Assembly: GCF_900102225.1 (NCBI RefSeq)
Contig: NZ_FNBF01000017.1
Location: forward strand, 1 to 43,499
Length of the DNA stretch: 43,499 bases
Source of the DNA: Eubacterium pyruvativorans
Lineage (GTDB): Bacteria > Bacillota > Clostridia > Peptostreptococcales > Anaerovoracaceae
Reading direction: 5' to 3'
Shown: positions 7,069 through 15,343 of the stretch, one piece after another
How positions within the stretch are numbered: position 1 is the first letter of the stretch
Layout: each line of letters starts with the position of its first letter
Position numbers and translations under genes: made by a program
The notes under the pieces: generated by a model
Databases searched by the model: none
Told to the model about the DNA's origin: nothing
The model's input: the letters and a program-made list of their open reading frames with translations, nothing else

Positions 7069-7236
7069 TTACCCCCATACTGATTTCACCACTGTCCAGG
7101 CGGATTTTATCTCGTCGAAATACTTAGCGATTCCACCATTTCTGGTATCGATCCAGAGCATCCTTTTATTGCTCGGAGCAGTGGCCCCCACATATACCCC
7201 GGCGCCATCGTTATAGTTGAAAACCGAAGATCGCAT
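7069..7236 (-). CDS. 55-residue mini fibre-tip protein
   Basis: A short gene starting at ATG 7236 behind GAGAGGAGG and reading MRSSVFNYNDGAGVYVG at the N-terminus. Its last ~30 residues (LWIDTRNGGIAKYFD, then TVVKSVWG at the end) closely match the C-terminus of the 419-residue fibre at 4507-5766. It therefore looks like a free-standing copy of a fibre-tip module, either an independent tip protein or the residue of a shuffled fibre gene. It directly follows a terminator hairpin. Confidence 0.65.
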   Translation of the reverse strand: MRSSVFNYNDGAGVYVGATAPSNKRMLWIDTRNGGIAKYFDEIKSAWTVVKSVWG

Positions 7237-7257
7237 CGTTCCTCCTCTCTCCGCAAG

Positions 7258-7285
7258 AAAAAATGACTTCGGGATCCCGAAGCCA
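7258..7285 (-). terminator. Intrinsic terminator inside the late operon
   Basis: On the minus strand, the stem TGGCTTCGG against CCGAAGTCA (one G-T wobble) closes a GATC loop and is followed directly by TTTTTT. It starts immediately after the stop codon of the 7286-7678 gene. It should lower, but not necessarily abolish, transcription into the fibre, Cys-peptide and lysis genes. Confidence 0.75.
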
Positions 7286-7678
7286 CTAATTAATTTTCAC
7301 GAAACTAAATGACTCAAAAACGATTTCGTGATCTGGTTTTGTCTTGATCCAAATCCGCAAGGCATTGTTCATTGTATCAACTTCCTGGTAGAGATCAACT
7401 CTCGATGGATCGGAAGTCCTTCCTTCGAAACACATCCAATCGCCATCAATACCCTCCACAGGGATATCCGTCCGAGCAGCATATCCAGGCACACTGGTGT
7501 CGTCTTCCCAAGCGGTGCTCGCAACGCGTAAATCTGTGATTCTCTTAATGCTCTTGTTAGAGGATTCAAGTTCTTTAAGTTTGGCATCGATGATGTCTGC
7601 ATTGGCGTTCAAATCCTCAATCAACGCAAAGTCGGTTTTTTCGGGCTTTTTCAGACCATAATTTGATGTTGTTTTCAC
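7286..7678 (-). CDS. Tail fibre N-terminal/collar-like protein
   Basis: 130 residues from a GTG start at 7678 directly after the baseplate gene's stop. The start KTTSNYGLKKPEKTDFALIED with NANADIIDAKLKELE is the typical N-terminus of Bacillota phage tail fibres that dock on the baseplate; the rest is strand-like (PVEGIDGDWMCFEG, NALRIWIKTKPDHEIVF). Most related fibres are much longer, so this is either a short collar protein or the conserved docking part of a fibre whose distal part is now encoded by separate genes downstream. Confidence 0.7.
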   Translation of the reverse strand: MKTTSNYGLKKPEKTDFALIEDLNANADIIDAKLKELESSNKSIKRITDLRVASTAWEDDTSVPGYAARTDIPVEGIDGDWMCFEGRTSDPSRVDLYQEVDTMNNALRIWIKTKPDHEIVFESFSFVKIN

Positions 7679-7679
7679 C

Positions 7680-8228
7680 CTATGCTCCCTTCGTCCAGTC
7701 CGTTTCTTTCATGTCAGCCCAGGTTATATCTGAGAGGCTTCCCCAGGTTTTTGGATCATACAGTCCCCACTGGTTGTAAGCAAGTTCCACACCGCAGACA
7801 AGATTTGCGGGAAGGATCTCTCTTAACGTGTCGGACACAGTGCCCAGCATGTTTTTGCTCTTCAGAGCAACCTTGACGTTGACCGAGTATTTCCCTGGGT
7901 CTACCTTGAGTACAAAGCCCGCCGATCCGCATAAATTAATGAGGATCTCTTGCAGTTTTCGCTCGGAGTAAGGCAGCTGCGTGTTAAGGATCGCGAGAAT
8001 TGTAAACCGTCTTTCCTCGATCTCTGCCCCCACTGCGGGGCTGATGTGCAGCATTTTCTCATAACGCCGGATTCCCGCTTCATCTGCGGATAGCACAAAC
8101 ATATTGTTGTAGAGGTCCTCCGCTGACGATTCCACTCGAGTAATTTCCGGTTGGTCTCCATAGTCAAAAATATATCGATACTCTCGATATCTGCGCAAAA
8201 ACTCCGGGAGATAATCAATCAATTTCAT
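7680..8228 (-). CDS. Baseplate protein, XkdU/YmfQ-like (DUF2313)
   Basis: 182 residues starting MKLIDYLPEFLRRYREY, the usual opening of DUF2313/YmfQ-type baseplate proteins, and ending in a tryptophan-rich stretch (NQWGLYDPKTWGSLSD). It follows the baseplate J protein, as in PBSX xkdT-xkdU. It forms the tip-proximal end of the baseplate wedge and is thought to help attach fibres. Confidence 0.8.
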   Translation of the reverse strand: MKLIDYLPEFLRRYREYRYIFDYGDQPEITRVESSAEDLYNNMFVLSADEAGIRRYEKMLHISPAVGAEIEERRFTILAILNTQLPYSERKLQEILINLCGSAGFVLKVDPGKYSVNVKVALKSKNMLGTVSDTLREILPANLVCGVELAYNQWGLYDPKTWGSLSDITWADMKETDWTKGA

Positions 8229-9400
8229 TAGCCGGCTCTCCCTTCTGTTATCACCCCGAAAACGGGTATCTGATTCAGCGAAAGCACGATATTATCTGTC
8301 CCTCCGTTCAGTGAGCTAATGGAGCAGTCAGCGATGCCATCAACTGAGAGCAAGGCATTTTCGATTCCGCTTTTACGTACAATGATATCGCCGGCTTCCC
8401 AATTCTCCCTTAGAGATAGCAGATAAATGCCGATCTGATTCTGAAGATCCGTTTTTACACGGTCAAAATCATACCCTCTCAGATAGGTGATCTTTGCTGT
8501 CACGTTTATCGCAACTTCCTCGGCGGCTTCCACAGTAACTCGATGCCCAACCGGTGCCATCCCATATCCAAGTCCGGAGTTCTCCACCGGATCGATCGCA
8601 GTTTGCAGGGCGTTAACCATTTCTGCAGTCGGCTTCGCATAGCTGCGGTCGATGAAGACCACTTTAACAGTTCCCCCACCATTCCAGTGCGGTGTGACCT
8701 TCACTCCGCCAACATCGGTTTGCGCCAAGCAGAATTCTTTATAATCCGCTATATTCCCTCCAAAGCGGCTTGCTTTGATCGATTCGAAGTACCGTGTCCG
8801 GAAGGACTCCACATCTTCAGCGTCATAGGCCATCGTCTGGATCCCAGAGATAGATACGGATTCTAAATCGTCCACAACGGATTCTTCACCAACCTCATCG
8901 AGGACCAGGTCGCCCTCCGTTACATTACCAGCGCTCCCAGAAGTTTCGCACTCTGCAAGCCACAGATCTGCAGTCCCCTCAACTTTTGCGTTCACATCAA
9001 AGGCAAGGTCCGTGTCTGCAATCATGAATCTACATCCGATGAGGTTAACCGTGGTCGGCGCAGCCTTAATTTTTAAGATGGCCTTTGTGGCATCCCTATA
9101 AGCTACCCCTCTTTCCATTGCAATGCGTGTCAGAGCTTCCAGCCCTGCAGTATCAGCAAAGCAGTCATTCTCCAGAATTCTGAGGTAGTCGTAGAGATTC
9201 GTCAGCTCAATGGCCACAGGCGCCAGGGCATTATAGATTACAGATCCCTCACGCTTATCAATCGGAAGTCCTCCCTCATCTTCATCAGGGACGTTTTCCA
9301 GCATCCGATTAAGAATAAATTCGAATGTCTCGTCCATCGAAAGGTCCGTCGATCCTGCTACAACTTCAGAATCACCGATGCTGTCAATCAGATTCGCCAT
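8228..9400 (-). CDS. Baseplate J-like protein (XkdT)
   Basis: 390 residues, in the usual size range of Mu gp47/P2 J-type baseplate wedge proteins. Recognisable features are the KREGSVIYNALAPVAIEL start region, GNVTEGDLV in the middle and a conserved QTDVGGVKVTPHWNGGGTV stretch, followed by the AINVTAKITYLRGYD segment typical of the family's C-terminal half. It lies between DUF2634 and DUF2313 proteins exactly as in PBSX-like clusters. Confidence 0.9.
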   Translation of the reverse strand: MANLIDSIGDSEVVAGSTDLSMDETFEFILNRMLENVPDEDEGGLPIDKREGSVIYNALAPVAIELTNLYDYLRILENDCFADTAGLEALTRIAMERGVAYRDATKAILKIKAAPTTVNLIGCRFMIADTDLAFDVNAKVEGTADLWLAECETSGSAGNVTEGDLVLDEVGEESVVDDLESVSISGIQTMAYDAEDVESFRTRYFESIKASRFGGNIADYKEFCLAQTDVGGVKVTPHWNGGGTVKVVFIDRSYAKPTAEMVNALQTAIDPVENSGLGYGMAPVGHRVTVEAAEEVAINVTAKITYLRGYDFDRVKTDLQNQIGIYLLSLRENWEAGDIIVRKSGIENALLSVDGIADCSISSLNGGTDNIVLSLNQIPVFGVITEGRAG

Positions 9401-9830
9401 TCATTCTCACCCCGCTTTCAAACTCTTCTCCGCCATTAATATTGGTGACCACCCTAAACGTCACTAAGAGACTGATGCGATCTTTGTAAAGTTCAAAATC
9501 TGTAACATCGGAAATCCGATCATCCTCCAGCAGAGTGTCTCGGATATCGTCTTCGATCTCTGCATAAGCGAGGGGGATTGGATCCCCGATCAGATCATAT
9601 ATCTCCGTCCCAAAATCATCTGAATAGATCTCATGCTCCCCACGCATCGTCTGCAGCATGACCCAAACAGCCTGCTTTACGGCGTCAAGATCATCAATCA
9701 TCTTCGATGATATGGTTTCTGTATCCGGATCGAGAAGCCAGGTAAGTCCCGGCTGGGTGGAGTCGGAATCTGTATCTAATGTGTCGTCATCAATATCATC
9801 CGTTAGGATTTCATTATAAACAGGTGTCAT
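9384..9830 (-). CDS. Baseplate protein, XkdS-like (DUF2634)
   Basis: 148 residues, strongly acidic. The central part (KQAVWVMLQTMRGEHEIYSDDFG) carries the characteristic gp25-like lysozyme-fold baseplate wedge signature of DUF2634, followed by EIEDDIRDTLLEDDRI. gp25-like proteins join sheath and baseplate. It overlaps both neighbours, indicating tight co-translation. Confidence 0.85.
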   Translation of the reverse strand: MTPVYNEILTDDIDDDTLDTDSDSTQPGLTWLLDPDTETISSKMIDDLDAVKQAVWVMLQTMRGEHEIYSDDFGTEIYDLIGDPIPLAYAEIEDDIRDTLLEDDRISDVTDFELYKDRISLLVTFRVVTNINGGEEFESGVRMNGESD

Positions 9831-10159
9831 TGTTTCACCACCTTATCTATCACAAGGAACTCCTGGCCGCCAGGCTTCACAAGCATGACAACTTTGTCAC
9901 CAACCTTAATTTTTTTCGGAACCAAGACATACCCGCCGTACTGATTATCCTTCACTGCAAGTTGATGCTCTTCTGTATCGTACAAAAATCGAGCTGTGGG
10001 GACCAGAAAATCTTTGTCTAAAACCAGTGTGCCCCACTGGATCTTCAGTGGAGCTAAAGACTTGATCTTTCCGTACACAATATCTGCCGGCCGGCCGGAT
10101 TCGGCCGCCATCTTTCCAGCTCGTTTGACCGCACGATACAAGTCATTCATGTCATGCAT
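9827..10159 (-). CDS. Baseplate-region protein, XkdR-like (DUF2577)
   Basis: 110 residues with a short helical start (NDLYRAVKRAGKMAAESGRP) and then an OB-like set of strands: YGKIKSLAPLKIQWG, GYVLVPKKIKVGDKVVMLV and GQEFLVIDKVV. This matches DUF2577 (XkdR), a small spike- or hub-associated OB-fold protein located between XkdQ and XkdS. Start at 10159 has a GGAGGG site seven bases upstream. Confidence 0.85.
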   Translation of the reverse strand: MHDMNDLYRAVKRAGKMAAESGRPADIVYGKIKSLAPLKIQWGTLVLDKDFLVPTARFLYDTEEHQLAVKDNQYGGYVLVPKKIKVGDKVVMLVKPGGQEFLVIDKVVKQ

Positions 10160-11717
10160 TAAACTTCCCTCCGATAACCTTGAGATCCATCGTGTGGATT
10201 GCGCCTTCGAAATTATGCGTGACCGATTCCACCACCATCATTCCGGCATGTTTTTTCTTCCCGCCTTTCCCGATCTCGGTATCATTTAATTTAAGCGTGA
10301 CGTAGACGAGGGATCCTCCGCGAATCGATATGTCGCCCGGGCAACCCTTGAGTGTCAGAGATCTCTGTGCGCTTCCATATAGCCCGGATAAGATCTTCGC
10401 CCTGGTCATAATATTTTTCGTTCCTTTTTCATCTGTTTTCTCTGTATAAACAAGCGTCCCCCACTTCGCCTGTAGAGCGGTGTTGTTGCGTACCCACACT
10501 TTCCGGGTACCGCTGGAGGAATCGTCCTTATACAGCTTAATGCAGGTGTAAGTTCCATCATCGATAGAAGCATTGTACTCAAAGTCTTCGAGCTGCTCTG
10601 CGTCAATGTAGACGTTCGATTTCATTTTAGCGAGAGATTTCAGCGTGATCTTTCCGAACTCGTCATAGAGCACATACAACTTCTGCGTGTGTGCTGTGGT
10701 CATGTCCGCATATTCCCCCAAGGCGTCAAAGATTGTTCCGTCCACGATCTTCGCAGGATGCACCCAGCGGGTGTTTTCTACCGTCCCCGTTTTTAGTCCA
10801 TATTTTTTACAGATCTGCTTCAACGCCGCAGAGTAGGTTCCCTTTTTCAACTTAAGCAGATCTTTATTTTTGAAATATCGGAGCTGATCATAGTAGGTCA
10901 AACTTGCTTCACCTTCCGCAGTCTGAGAGAAGTGAAACAGAAATCCGAGGAATATATTTTTCCCGTTATATCGGAGCCGAACAGCATCCCCCAGAGAAAG
11001 CTTCAGTTTTCCGTCGAGCAACACTGTGATCGTCATTTTCCCTGGAGAATCCCGGCGAGTCCATTCAATAGTGACGTGCCCTTTTACTACAGGCTCGAAT
11101 AGCGATTCACCGTGCTGCATTAAAACTTCAACGCCTGTCTTTTCCACAGATTTGTACGTGTACAACGCTGTGGGCTTCCGCTTCCCGACTTTCCCTGATA
11201 CCGACTTTACTTTGATCTTAGTGATTGGCTTGTTCTTCTTTACCGGCGTTTTCTTCCCAGCAGCCGAGTATGCCGGACTCGTTCTACTTACGGATCCCCC
11301 TGTATAGGATCCCTTCGTATCGGACGATCGAACATGGCTAAGAGGATTTACCCTCTGACCGTTAATGTGCATCCCGAAGTGCAGATGCGGCCCCGTACTG
11401 GCCCCGGTGTTGCCGGAAGCGGCGATAACCTGACCCGCACTCACAATTTGTCCTACACCAACTTTCCGGCGGCTCAGGTGACCATAGAACGTGTGGACTC
11501 CGCCCCCATGATCAATCTCAACATAATTCCCGTAGCCCCCGAACCAGCAGGACCGGACAACCCTCCCGGATCGAGCAGCGATAACAGCCGTGCCTACTGG
11601 GCACCCGATATCCACACCGTCGTGATTAGTCGACCCGATCCCCCCCGGGCTCCTTCGTGGCCCGAAGCCGGAGGTGATTGTTTTCGAAGACGGAACAGGC
11701 CAAATAAACGTACTCAT
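10152..11717 (-). CDS. Tail hub protein (XkdQ-like) with N-terminal M23 peptidase
   Basis: 521 residues in two domains. Residues 1-130 are a zinc metallopeptidase of family M23 (LytM-like) with ligands in NHDGVD and GPHLHFG and the usual GNYVEIDHG region, probably cutting peptidoglycan cross-bridges during DNA entry. After a basic linker rich in lysine (TPVKKNKPITKIKVK) comes a hub domain like PBSX XkdQ (IEWTRRDSPGKMTITVLL, VRLRYNGKNIFLGFLF, then DISIRGGSLVYVTL). PBSX XkdQ lacks such an N-terminal peptidase, so this is a fusion that places a cell-wall enzyme at the baseplate centre. AGGAGG precedes ATG 11717. Confidence 0.88.
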   Translation of the reverse strand: MSTFIWPVPSSKTITSGFGPRRSPGGIGSTNHDGVDIGCPVGTAVIAARSGRVVRSCWFGGYGNYVEIDHGGGVHTFYGHLSRRKVGVGQIVSAGQVIAASGNTGASTGPHLHFGMHINGQRVNPLSHVRSSDTKGSYTGGSVSRTSPAYSAAGKKTPVKKNKPITKIKVKSVSGKVGKRKPTALYTYKSVEKTGVEVLMQHGESLFEPVVKGHVTIEWTRRDSPGKMTITVLLDGKLKLSLGDAVRLRYNGKNIFLGFLFHFSQTAEGEASLTYYDQLRYFKNKDLLKLKKGTYSAALKQICKKYGLKTGTVENTRWVHPAKIVDGTIFDALGEYADMTTAHTQKLYVLYDEFGKITLKSLAKMKSNVYIDAEQLEDFEYNASIDDGTYTCIKLYKDDSSSGTRKVWVRNNTALQAKWGTLVYTEKTDEKGTKNIMTRAKILSGLYGSAQRSLTLKGCPGDISIRGGSLVYVTLKLNDTEIGKGGKKKHAGMMVVESVTHNFEGAIHTMDLKVIGGKFNA

Positions 11718-11726
11718 CTATCCTCC

Positions 11727-12614
11727 TTATCTATTGTGCCTCTTCTTATAGGCATTGATGAGAACGGTGCGCTGCGACTTGGAAAGGCTGTTGTACACGC
11801 CTGTAAAGTCCTTCTGGATCGCCTTTGCAGTGACAGGTTTCGCTTTCGGACTGTAAGTTACCGCCGGCAGATGAATTGTGATTCCTGCCGGCAGCCGTTT
11901 TGACTTCCAGTCTGAAGTAACGCCGCTGTAATGCTTTATCCCAAGTTTCTTTGCCGCTTTCTTAAGAGCGTCCTTGTTTGCTTTAATTGCGACATTAGCC
12001 CAGGTGTCGCCATAACCATAAACCCGCTTACAAATTTGCCACAGCGTTTCGCCTTTCTTCGTTTTGATCGTACTCTTGTAGCGCTTCTTTCGCTTCCGCT
12101 TCTTGCCTTTGGAGAACTTCACCGTCTTACCGTTGCGCTTTTTCAGCTTGATCGTTTTTGTCCCCCATTTTTGCCACAGCTTAAAGGTACACTCAACGAT
12201 CCAGTCGAACCCTTCCTCCGCATCTTCCTTGATCTTGTAATCCTCGAGCGACACGGAGATTGTTTCATGCTTGAAATTAATCGTAGTTGCCATTCCCTCA
12301 GGACGACTTTCTCCAAATTCCCGGATGATAGTCAAATCAAAACCCGTCTGGCGATCCCTCTTCTTAAGGCTCTCGAGTTTATCCAAAAACTCTTGCGCAG
12401 GGACAAAGCCGTCCTCGTACTGAATCCATGCGACATTAAGCGGCTTATTGGGGAGCCTGAATTCCATCGTAATTTCGGTGAGCCCCGGATATTTTATCCG
12501 GGTGATTTCTCTCCCGTTAGCGAGATCCACCTTTTCATTTCGGTTGTTGATGGTCGTATCAATGGTAGCCGGCGCAACAGGGAACAGCATTTTGTCGACG
12601 TAGATCCTATACAT
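11727..12614 (-). CDS. LysM-containing tail protein (XkdP-like)
   Basis: 295 residues. The N-terminal half is a conserved phage domain (FPVAPATIDTTINNRNEKVD, GREITRIKYPGLTEITMEF) typical of XkdP/YqbP. After a very basic linker (KKRKRKKRYKS) there is a LysM-like module (TKKGETLWQICKRVYGYGD, then NKDALKKAAKKLGI and ITIHLP) that in virions is structural, binding hub or tape measure rather than necessarily peptidoglycan. It lies between tape measure and hub, as in PBSX. Confidence 0.88.
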   Translation of the reverse strand: MYRIYVDKMLFPVAPATIDTTINNRNEKVDLANGREITRIKYPGLTEITMEFRLPNKPLNVAWIQYEDGFVPAQEFLDKLESLKKRDRQTGFDLTIIREFGESRPEGMATTINFKHETISVSLEDYKIKEDAEEGFDWIVECTFKLWQKWGTKTIKLKKRNGKTVKFSKGKKRKRKKRYKSTIKTKKGETLWQICKRVYGYGDTWANVAIKANKDALKKAAKKLGIKHYSGVTSDWKSKRLPAGITIHLPAVTYSPKAKPVTAKAIQKDFTGVYNSLSKSQRTVLINAYKKRHNR

Positions 12615-14686
12615 TAGTTCGCACCAACCCCTTCTGCGGAAGTGTCCAGCTTCTCGTTGAGCCCTGTCGTGATCTTGTCGACCACGACATCAACGAATCC
12701 ATCGATATCCTGCTTATTGTTGAAGTAGTTCTTCATTCCTTTCATGTCCAGCTTCACGGTTGCGTTGAGAACCTTACCAACAGCACGCTTCTCCGCCAGT
12801 TTCCGGATCAGTGAGAGATCCGACGCTGCACTTTGTACAGCACTGCTCATCTTGTGGCTCCCCGTCCCACGACTTGCACTTGTCCTCGAGCCTTTCGTCC
12901 CTTTCGTGGCCGTCGTTGCTTTGCTCGGCGCCGCCTTAAAGCTTTTCACGCCCTGCTTAAGTGTTTTGTTGACGCTGGATACATTTGGGGCGATGGTCGC
13001 CCACTTTCGGTCCCCCCATGCTGCGCCATTCGCATAAGCTGCACTCGCCCAACCGCCCTTGAAGGCATTACCGCCTTGCGCAAGGTATGCGCCTTTAGCT
13101 GATTTTGCGATAGAAACATATTGTTTCCTGGTTTTTGCTTTCGAGGCCTTGCTGCGGAAAGAACCGGCGGCCGCCCGAAGGCCACTAACATCCAGCTTGA
13201 CGAATGGCAGCTTGCTTAGCCCGTCGGCAATATCGGCGATGACGGACAAGGCATTCGCCCTCAGACTGTAGAACTCAGAAGCAACTCTTCCGAGCGCATT
13301 GTGGAAGGCGATATTTATGTTTTGTGATGTCGCACCGGCGGCTCCTCCGATCGCAGCCATGATTGAAAAAAATGACTTTCCCAAGTTAATGAAAAAACGG
13401 ATGAGCACATTAACCCATCCACAGATCACTCCGAATGTGGTTGTTGCCACGCCTCCCGCATAGGCTATATGCCCAGCGAAAAGAACAACCGCCGCGGCTG
13501 CGGCAAGTGTAGCCGCTATAATCCAAGTCAGCGGGCAGGCAAGCAGTGCGGCGTTATATCCGTATTGTGCTCCGGTTTCCATGAACGTCATCTCGGCTTC
13601 TTCTCCCCGCACTGCAGCGGTCATTGCTGTCCTCGCCGCGGCGATAGTCTGCAGTCCATTTTGAATGCCCTGCACAGTATTAAGTACTACAAGGGCTGTC
13701 GCATAGGCGCCGATTGCCCCCGCAACTCCGATCGCTATGGGCTTAATGGTGTCCCAATTGTTGGCAATGGCGTTTATGAGATTGAGGAGCGGCTGTGATG
13801 CGTTTTGGATGTGATTGATTGTGGTGGTCACCACATCACCCCAAGTCATTGGCATCCTCGCAAACCGGGCGTTGACTTGATCCTGTGAAGCGAATACCGC
13901 ATTTTTCACAATGTCGGCAGACAGTTTCCCTTCGGCAGCCATGCTTCTAATCTGTCCTATTGGAACATTCATATAATCAGCAATGGACTGGATCAGATTC
14001 GGGGCCTGCTCGAAAATCGAGTTCAGCTCATCGCCACGCAGTACTCCGGATCCAAGGGCCTGCGACAGCTGCAGTTCAGCATTCGCTGCTTCCTCTGTCG
14101 TGGCGCCGGCGATCTTCATCTGCTTTTGGATAATACTCGCGAACTGCACAACTTCGGCGGACGAACCAAAAGCGTCTTTCGCATTGTTTCCAAACCTCGC
14201 AACGACAGACCCCATGGAGTCGAAAGACCCTCGGGCATCTTGTGCACTGTTATAAATCATCTGCATCAGTTCGTTCGTCGACTGCGCACCGTCATTCATT
14301 AGATCGACTCGCGCACGCATCGTCGCAAGATTATCCGACGCACCGGCGATAGCCTTAATTCCCTGTAGACCCGCATAAGCAGAAACAAGACCCATCATCT
14401 TACCAGTCAGACCGCTTGCGGCATTTCCTCCGGTCGCGAACGACCGATTCAAATTTTCCTGCGCAGACCGGGACCGATCAATCGAAGCGGACAGTTCGTC
14501 AAGCTGCGCCCTGGCCTGCCCAAGTTCAGAATGCGCCGTCCGGAGCGCCGCAGTGTTAATGATATTCTGCGAAGCCGCATTTGCGTGATCCATGGAAGTT
14601 ATCATACTATCGACAGAGGATATGATGTTTTTAATCGGGCCGGACATTCGATCCGCAAGATTGATTGTCGTTTGAATTGTTGCCAT
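12614..14686 (-). CDS. Tail tape measure protein
   Basis: 690 residues, the longest late protein here. N-terminal coiled-coil (DRMSGPIKNIISSVDSMI) leads to the lambda/PBSX tape-measure domain (RARVDLMNDGAQSTNELMQ, ANAELQLSQALGSGVLRGDE and LNSIFEQAPNLIQSIADYM), then two hydrophobic stretches near residues 310-430 that could insert in the host membrane, and a basic tail. It sets tail length and helps DNA passage. It starts directly after the stop codon of the frameshifted chaperone (TAG at 14688-14690), the usual arrangement. Confidence 0.92.
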   Translation of the reverse strand: MATIQTTINLADRMSGPIKNIISSVDSMITSMDHANAASQNIINTAALRTAHSELGQARAQLDELSASIDRSRSAQENLNRSFATGGNAASGLTGKMMGLVSAYAGLQGIKAIAGASDNLATMRARVDLMNDGAQSTNELMQMIYNSAQDARGSFDSMGSVVARFGNNAKDAFGSSAEVVQFASIIQKQMKIAGATTEEAANAELQLSQALGSGVLRGDELNSIFEQAPNLIQSIADYMNVPIGQIRSMAAEGKLSADIVKNAVFASQDQVNARFARMPMTWGDVVTTTINHIQNASQPLLNLINAIANNWDTIKPIAIGVAGAIGAYATALVVLNTVQGIQNGLQTIAAARTAMTAAVRGEEAEMTFMETGAQYGYNAALLACPLTWIIAATLAAAAAVVLFAGHIAYAGGVATTTFGVICGWVNVLIRFFINLGKSFFSIMAAIGGAAGATSQNINIAFHNALGRVASEFYSLRANALSVIADIADGLSKLPFVKLDVSGLRAAAGSFRSKASKAKTRKQYVSIAKSAKGAYLAQGGNAFKGGWASAAYANGAAWGDRKWATIAPNVSSVNKTLKQGVKSFKAAPSKATTATKGTKGSRTSASRGTGSHKMSSAVQSAASDLSLIRKLAEKRAVGKVLNATVKLDMKGMKNYFNNKQDIDGFVDVVVDKITTGLNEKLDTSAEGVGAN

Positions 14687-14687
14687 C

Positions 14688-14870
14688 CTACTTCCTCAGT
14701 TTTCTATCTGCGTCCCTCTGCTGTTTTTCGCATTCCTTTTCGTAAAGTTCTATTGCTGCAATCACGAACGCCTTCTCACGCTGCGGTAGATTCAAGAATT
14801 CATGTGGGAGAATGTTGAACTTGAGAAGACAGTAAGATGCCAGTTCGCTCTCCCCGTCTTCTCTTATGAG
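14688..14870 (-). CDS. Frameshifted C-terminal extension of tail chaperone (GT-like)
   Basis: This stretch has no start of its own but is fully open in the -1 frame relative to the upstream chaperone gene. A -1 slip on the heptamer at 14870-14876 continues with LIREDGESELASYCLLKF and ends EKQQRDADRKLRK at TAG 14690-14688, adding 60 residues to the first 142 and giving a 202-residue fusion. This reproduces the lambda G/GT arrangement, in which the long form recruits the tape measure while the short form coats it. The product is absent from a simple gene list because it exists only as a fusion. Confidence 0.8.
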   Translation of the reverse strand, partial: LIREDGESELASYCLLKFNILPHEFLNLPQREKAFVIAAIELYEKECEKQQRDADRKLRK

Positions 14871-15295
14871 TTTTTTGCTTTTTCTACGTCCTCCTCCAGC
14901 GGCGCAAATCCGTTGAACGCCTGCAGGAATTCGCCGAACTCGCTAAACTCTCCGGGGTTGTCCACCATTCTGGTAAGCAACTCCCATGCGTCCCCTGCAT
15001 CATAAGAATCCTGCAGTGCCTTGTCATTCAGATTCGGCTCGACCACGGACGCACACATAAGGCGCACCAGATATTTCTGGTTGTCCAGCTTGGGCCGGAA
15101 CATGTTCGGTTTCCCCGGGACCTTCACATCACGTGTACAATCGTCCATGATCTCATTATTTTCCTCCGTCGTAAGTGGTCTAATGGTCCACTCGAGCGGG
15201 TTCCCGTCATGATCGCAAAGCGACTTTGTCACTGCAAACTTTGCGTTTGCACGTTCTTTCTTGTTAGATCGCATAAAAAGAGACAGATCTGACAT
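14864..15295 (-). CDS. Tail assembly chaperone (XkdN/gpG-like), zero-frame product
   Basis: 143 residues from ATG 15295, which lies six bases after AGGAGG; an ATG two codons earlier abuts the site. The sequence (FMRSNKKERANAKFAV, EWTIRPLTTEENNEIMDD, FGEFLQAFNGFAPLEED) matches XkdN-type chaperones located between tail tube and tape measure. It ends KAKNS-stop, and its last codons form the slippery sequence. A minority of ribosomes should make the longer 202-residue form. Confidence 0.88.
   Translation of the reverse strand: MSDLSLFMRSNKKERANAKFAVTKSLCDHDGNPLEWTIRPLTTEENNEIMDDCTRDVKVPGKPNMFRPKLDNQKYLVRLMCASVVEPNLNDKALQDSYDAGDAWELLTRMVDNPGEFSEFGEFLQAFNGFAPLEEDVEKAKNS
14870..14876 (-). promoter_or_regulatory. 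-1 ribosomal frameshift heptamer A AAA AAC
   Basis: Read on the minus strand, the codons GCA AAA AAC contain the perfect X XXY YYZ heptamer AAAAAAC in the right phase, two codons before the zero-frame stop TAA at 14864-14866. The -1 frame stays open for 60 codons to the tape measure start. This is the conserved position and type of frameshift in long-tailed phage tail chaperone genes. Confidence 0.85.
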
Positions 15296-15343
15296 TTTCA
15301 TCCTCCTAATTCTTTGGGGCGCCGAAGCGCCCACACGCATATG

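Noticed and set aside
3494-7678. Diversity-generating retroelement near the fibre genes
   Set aside because: No reverse transcriptase and no template-variable repeat pair was found in the window.
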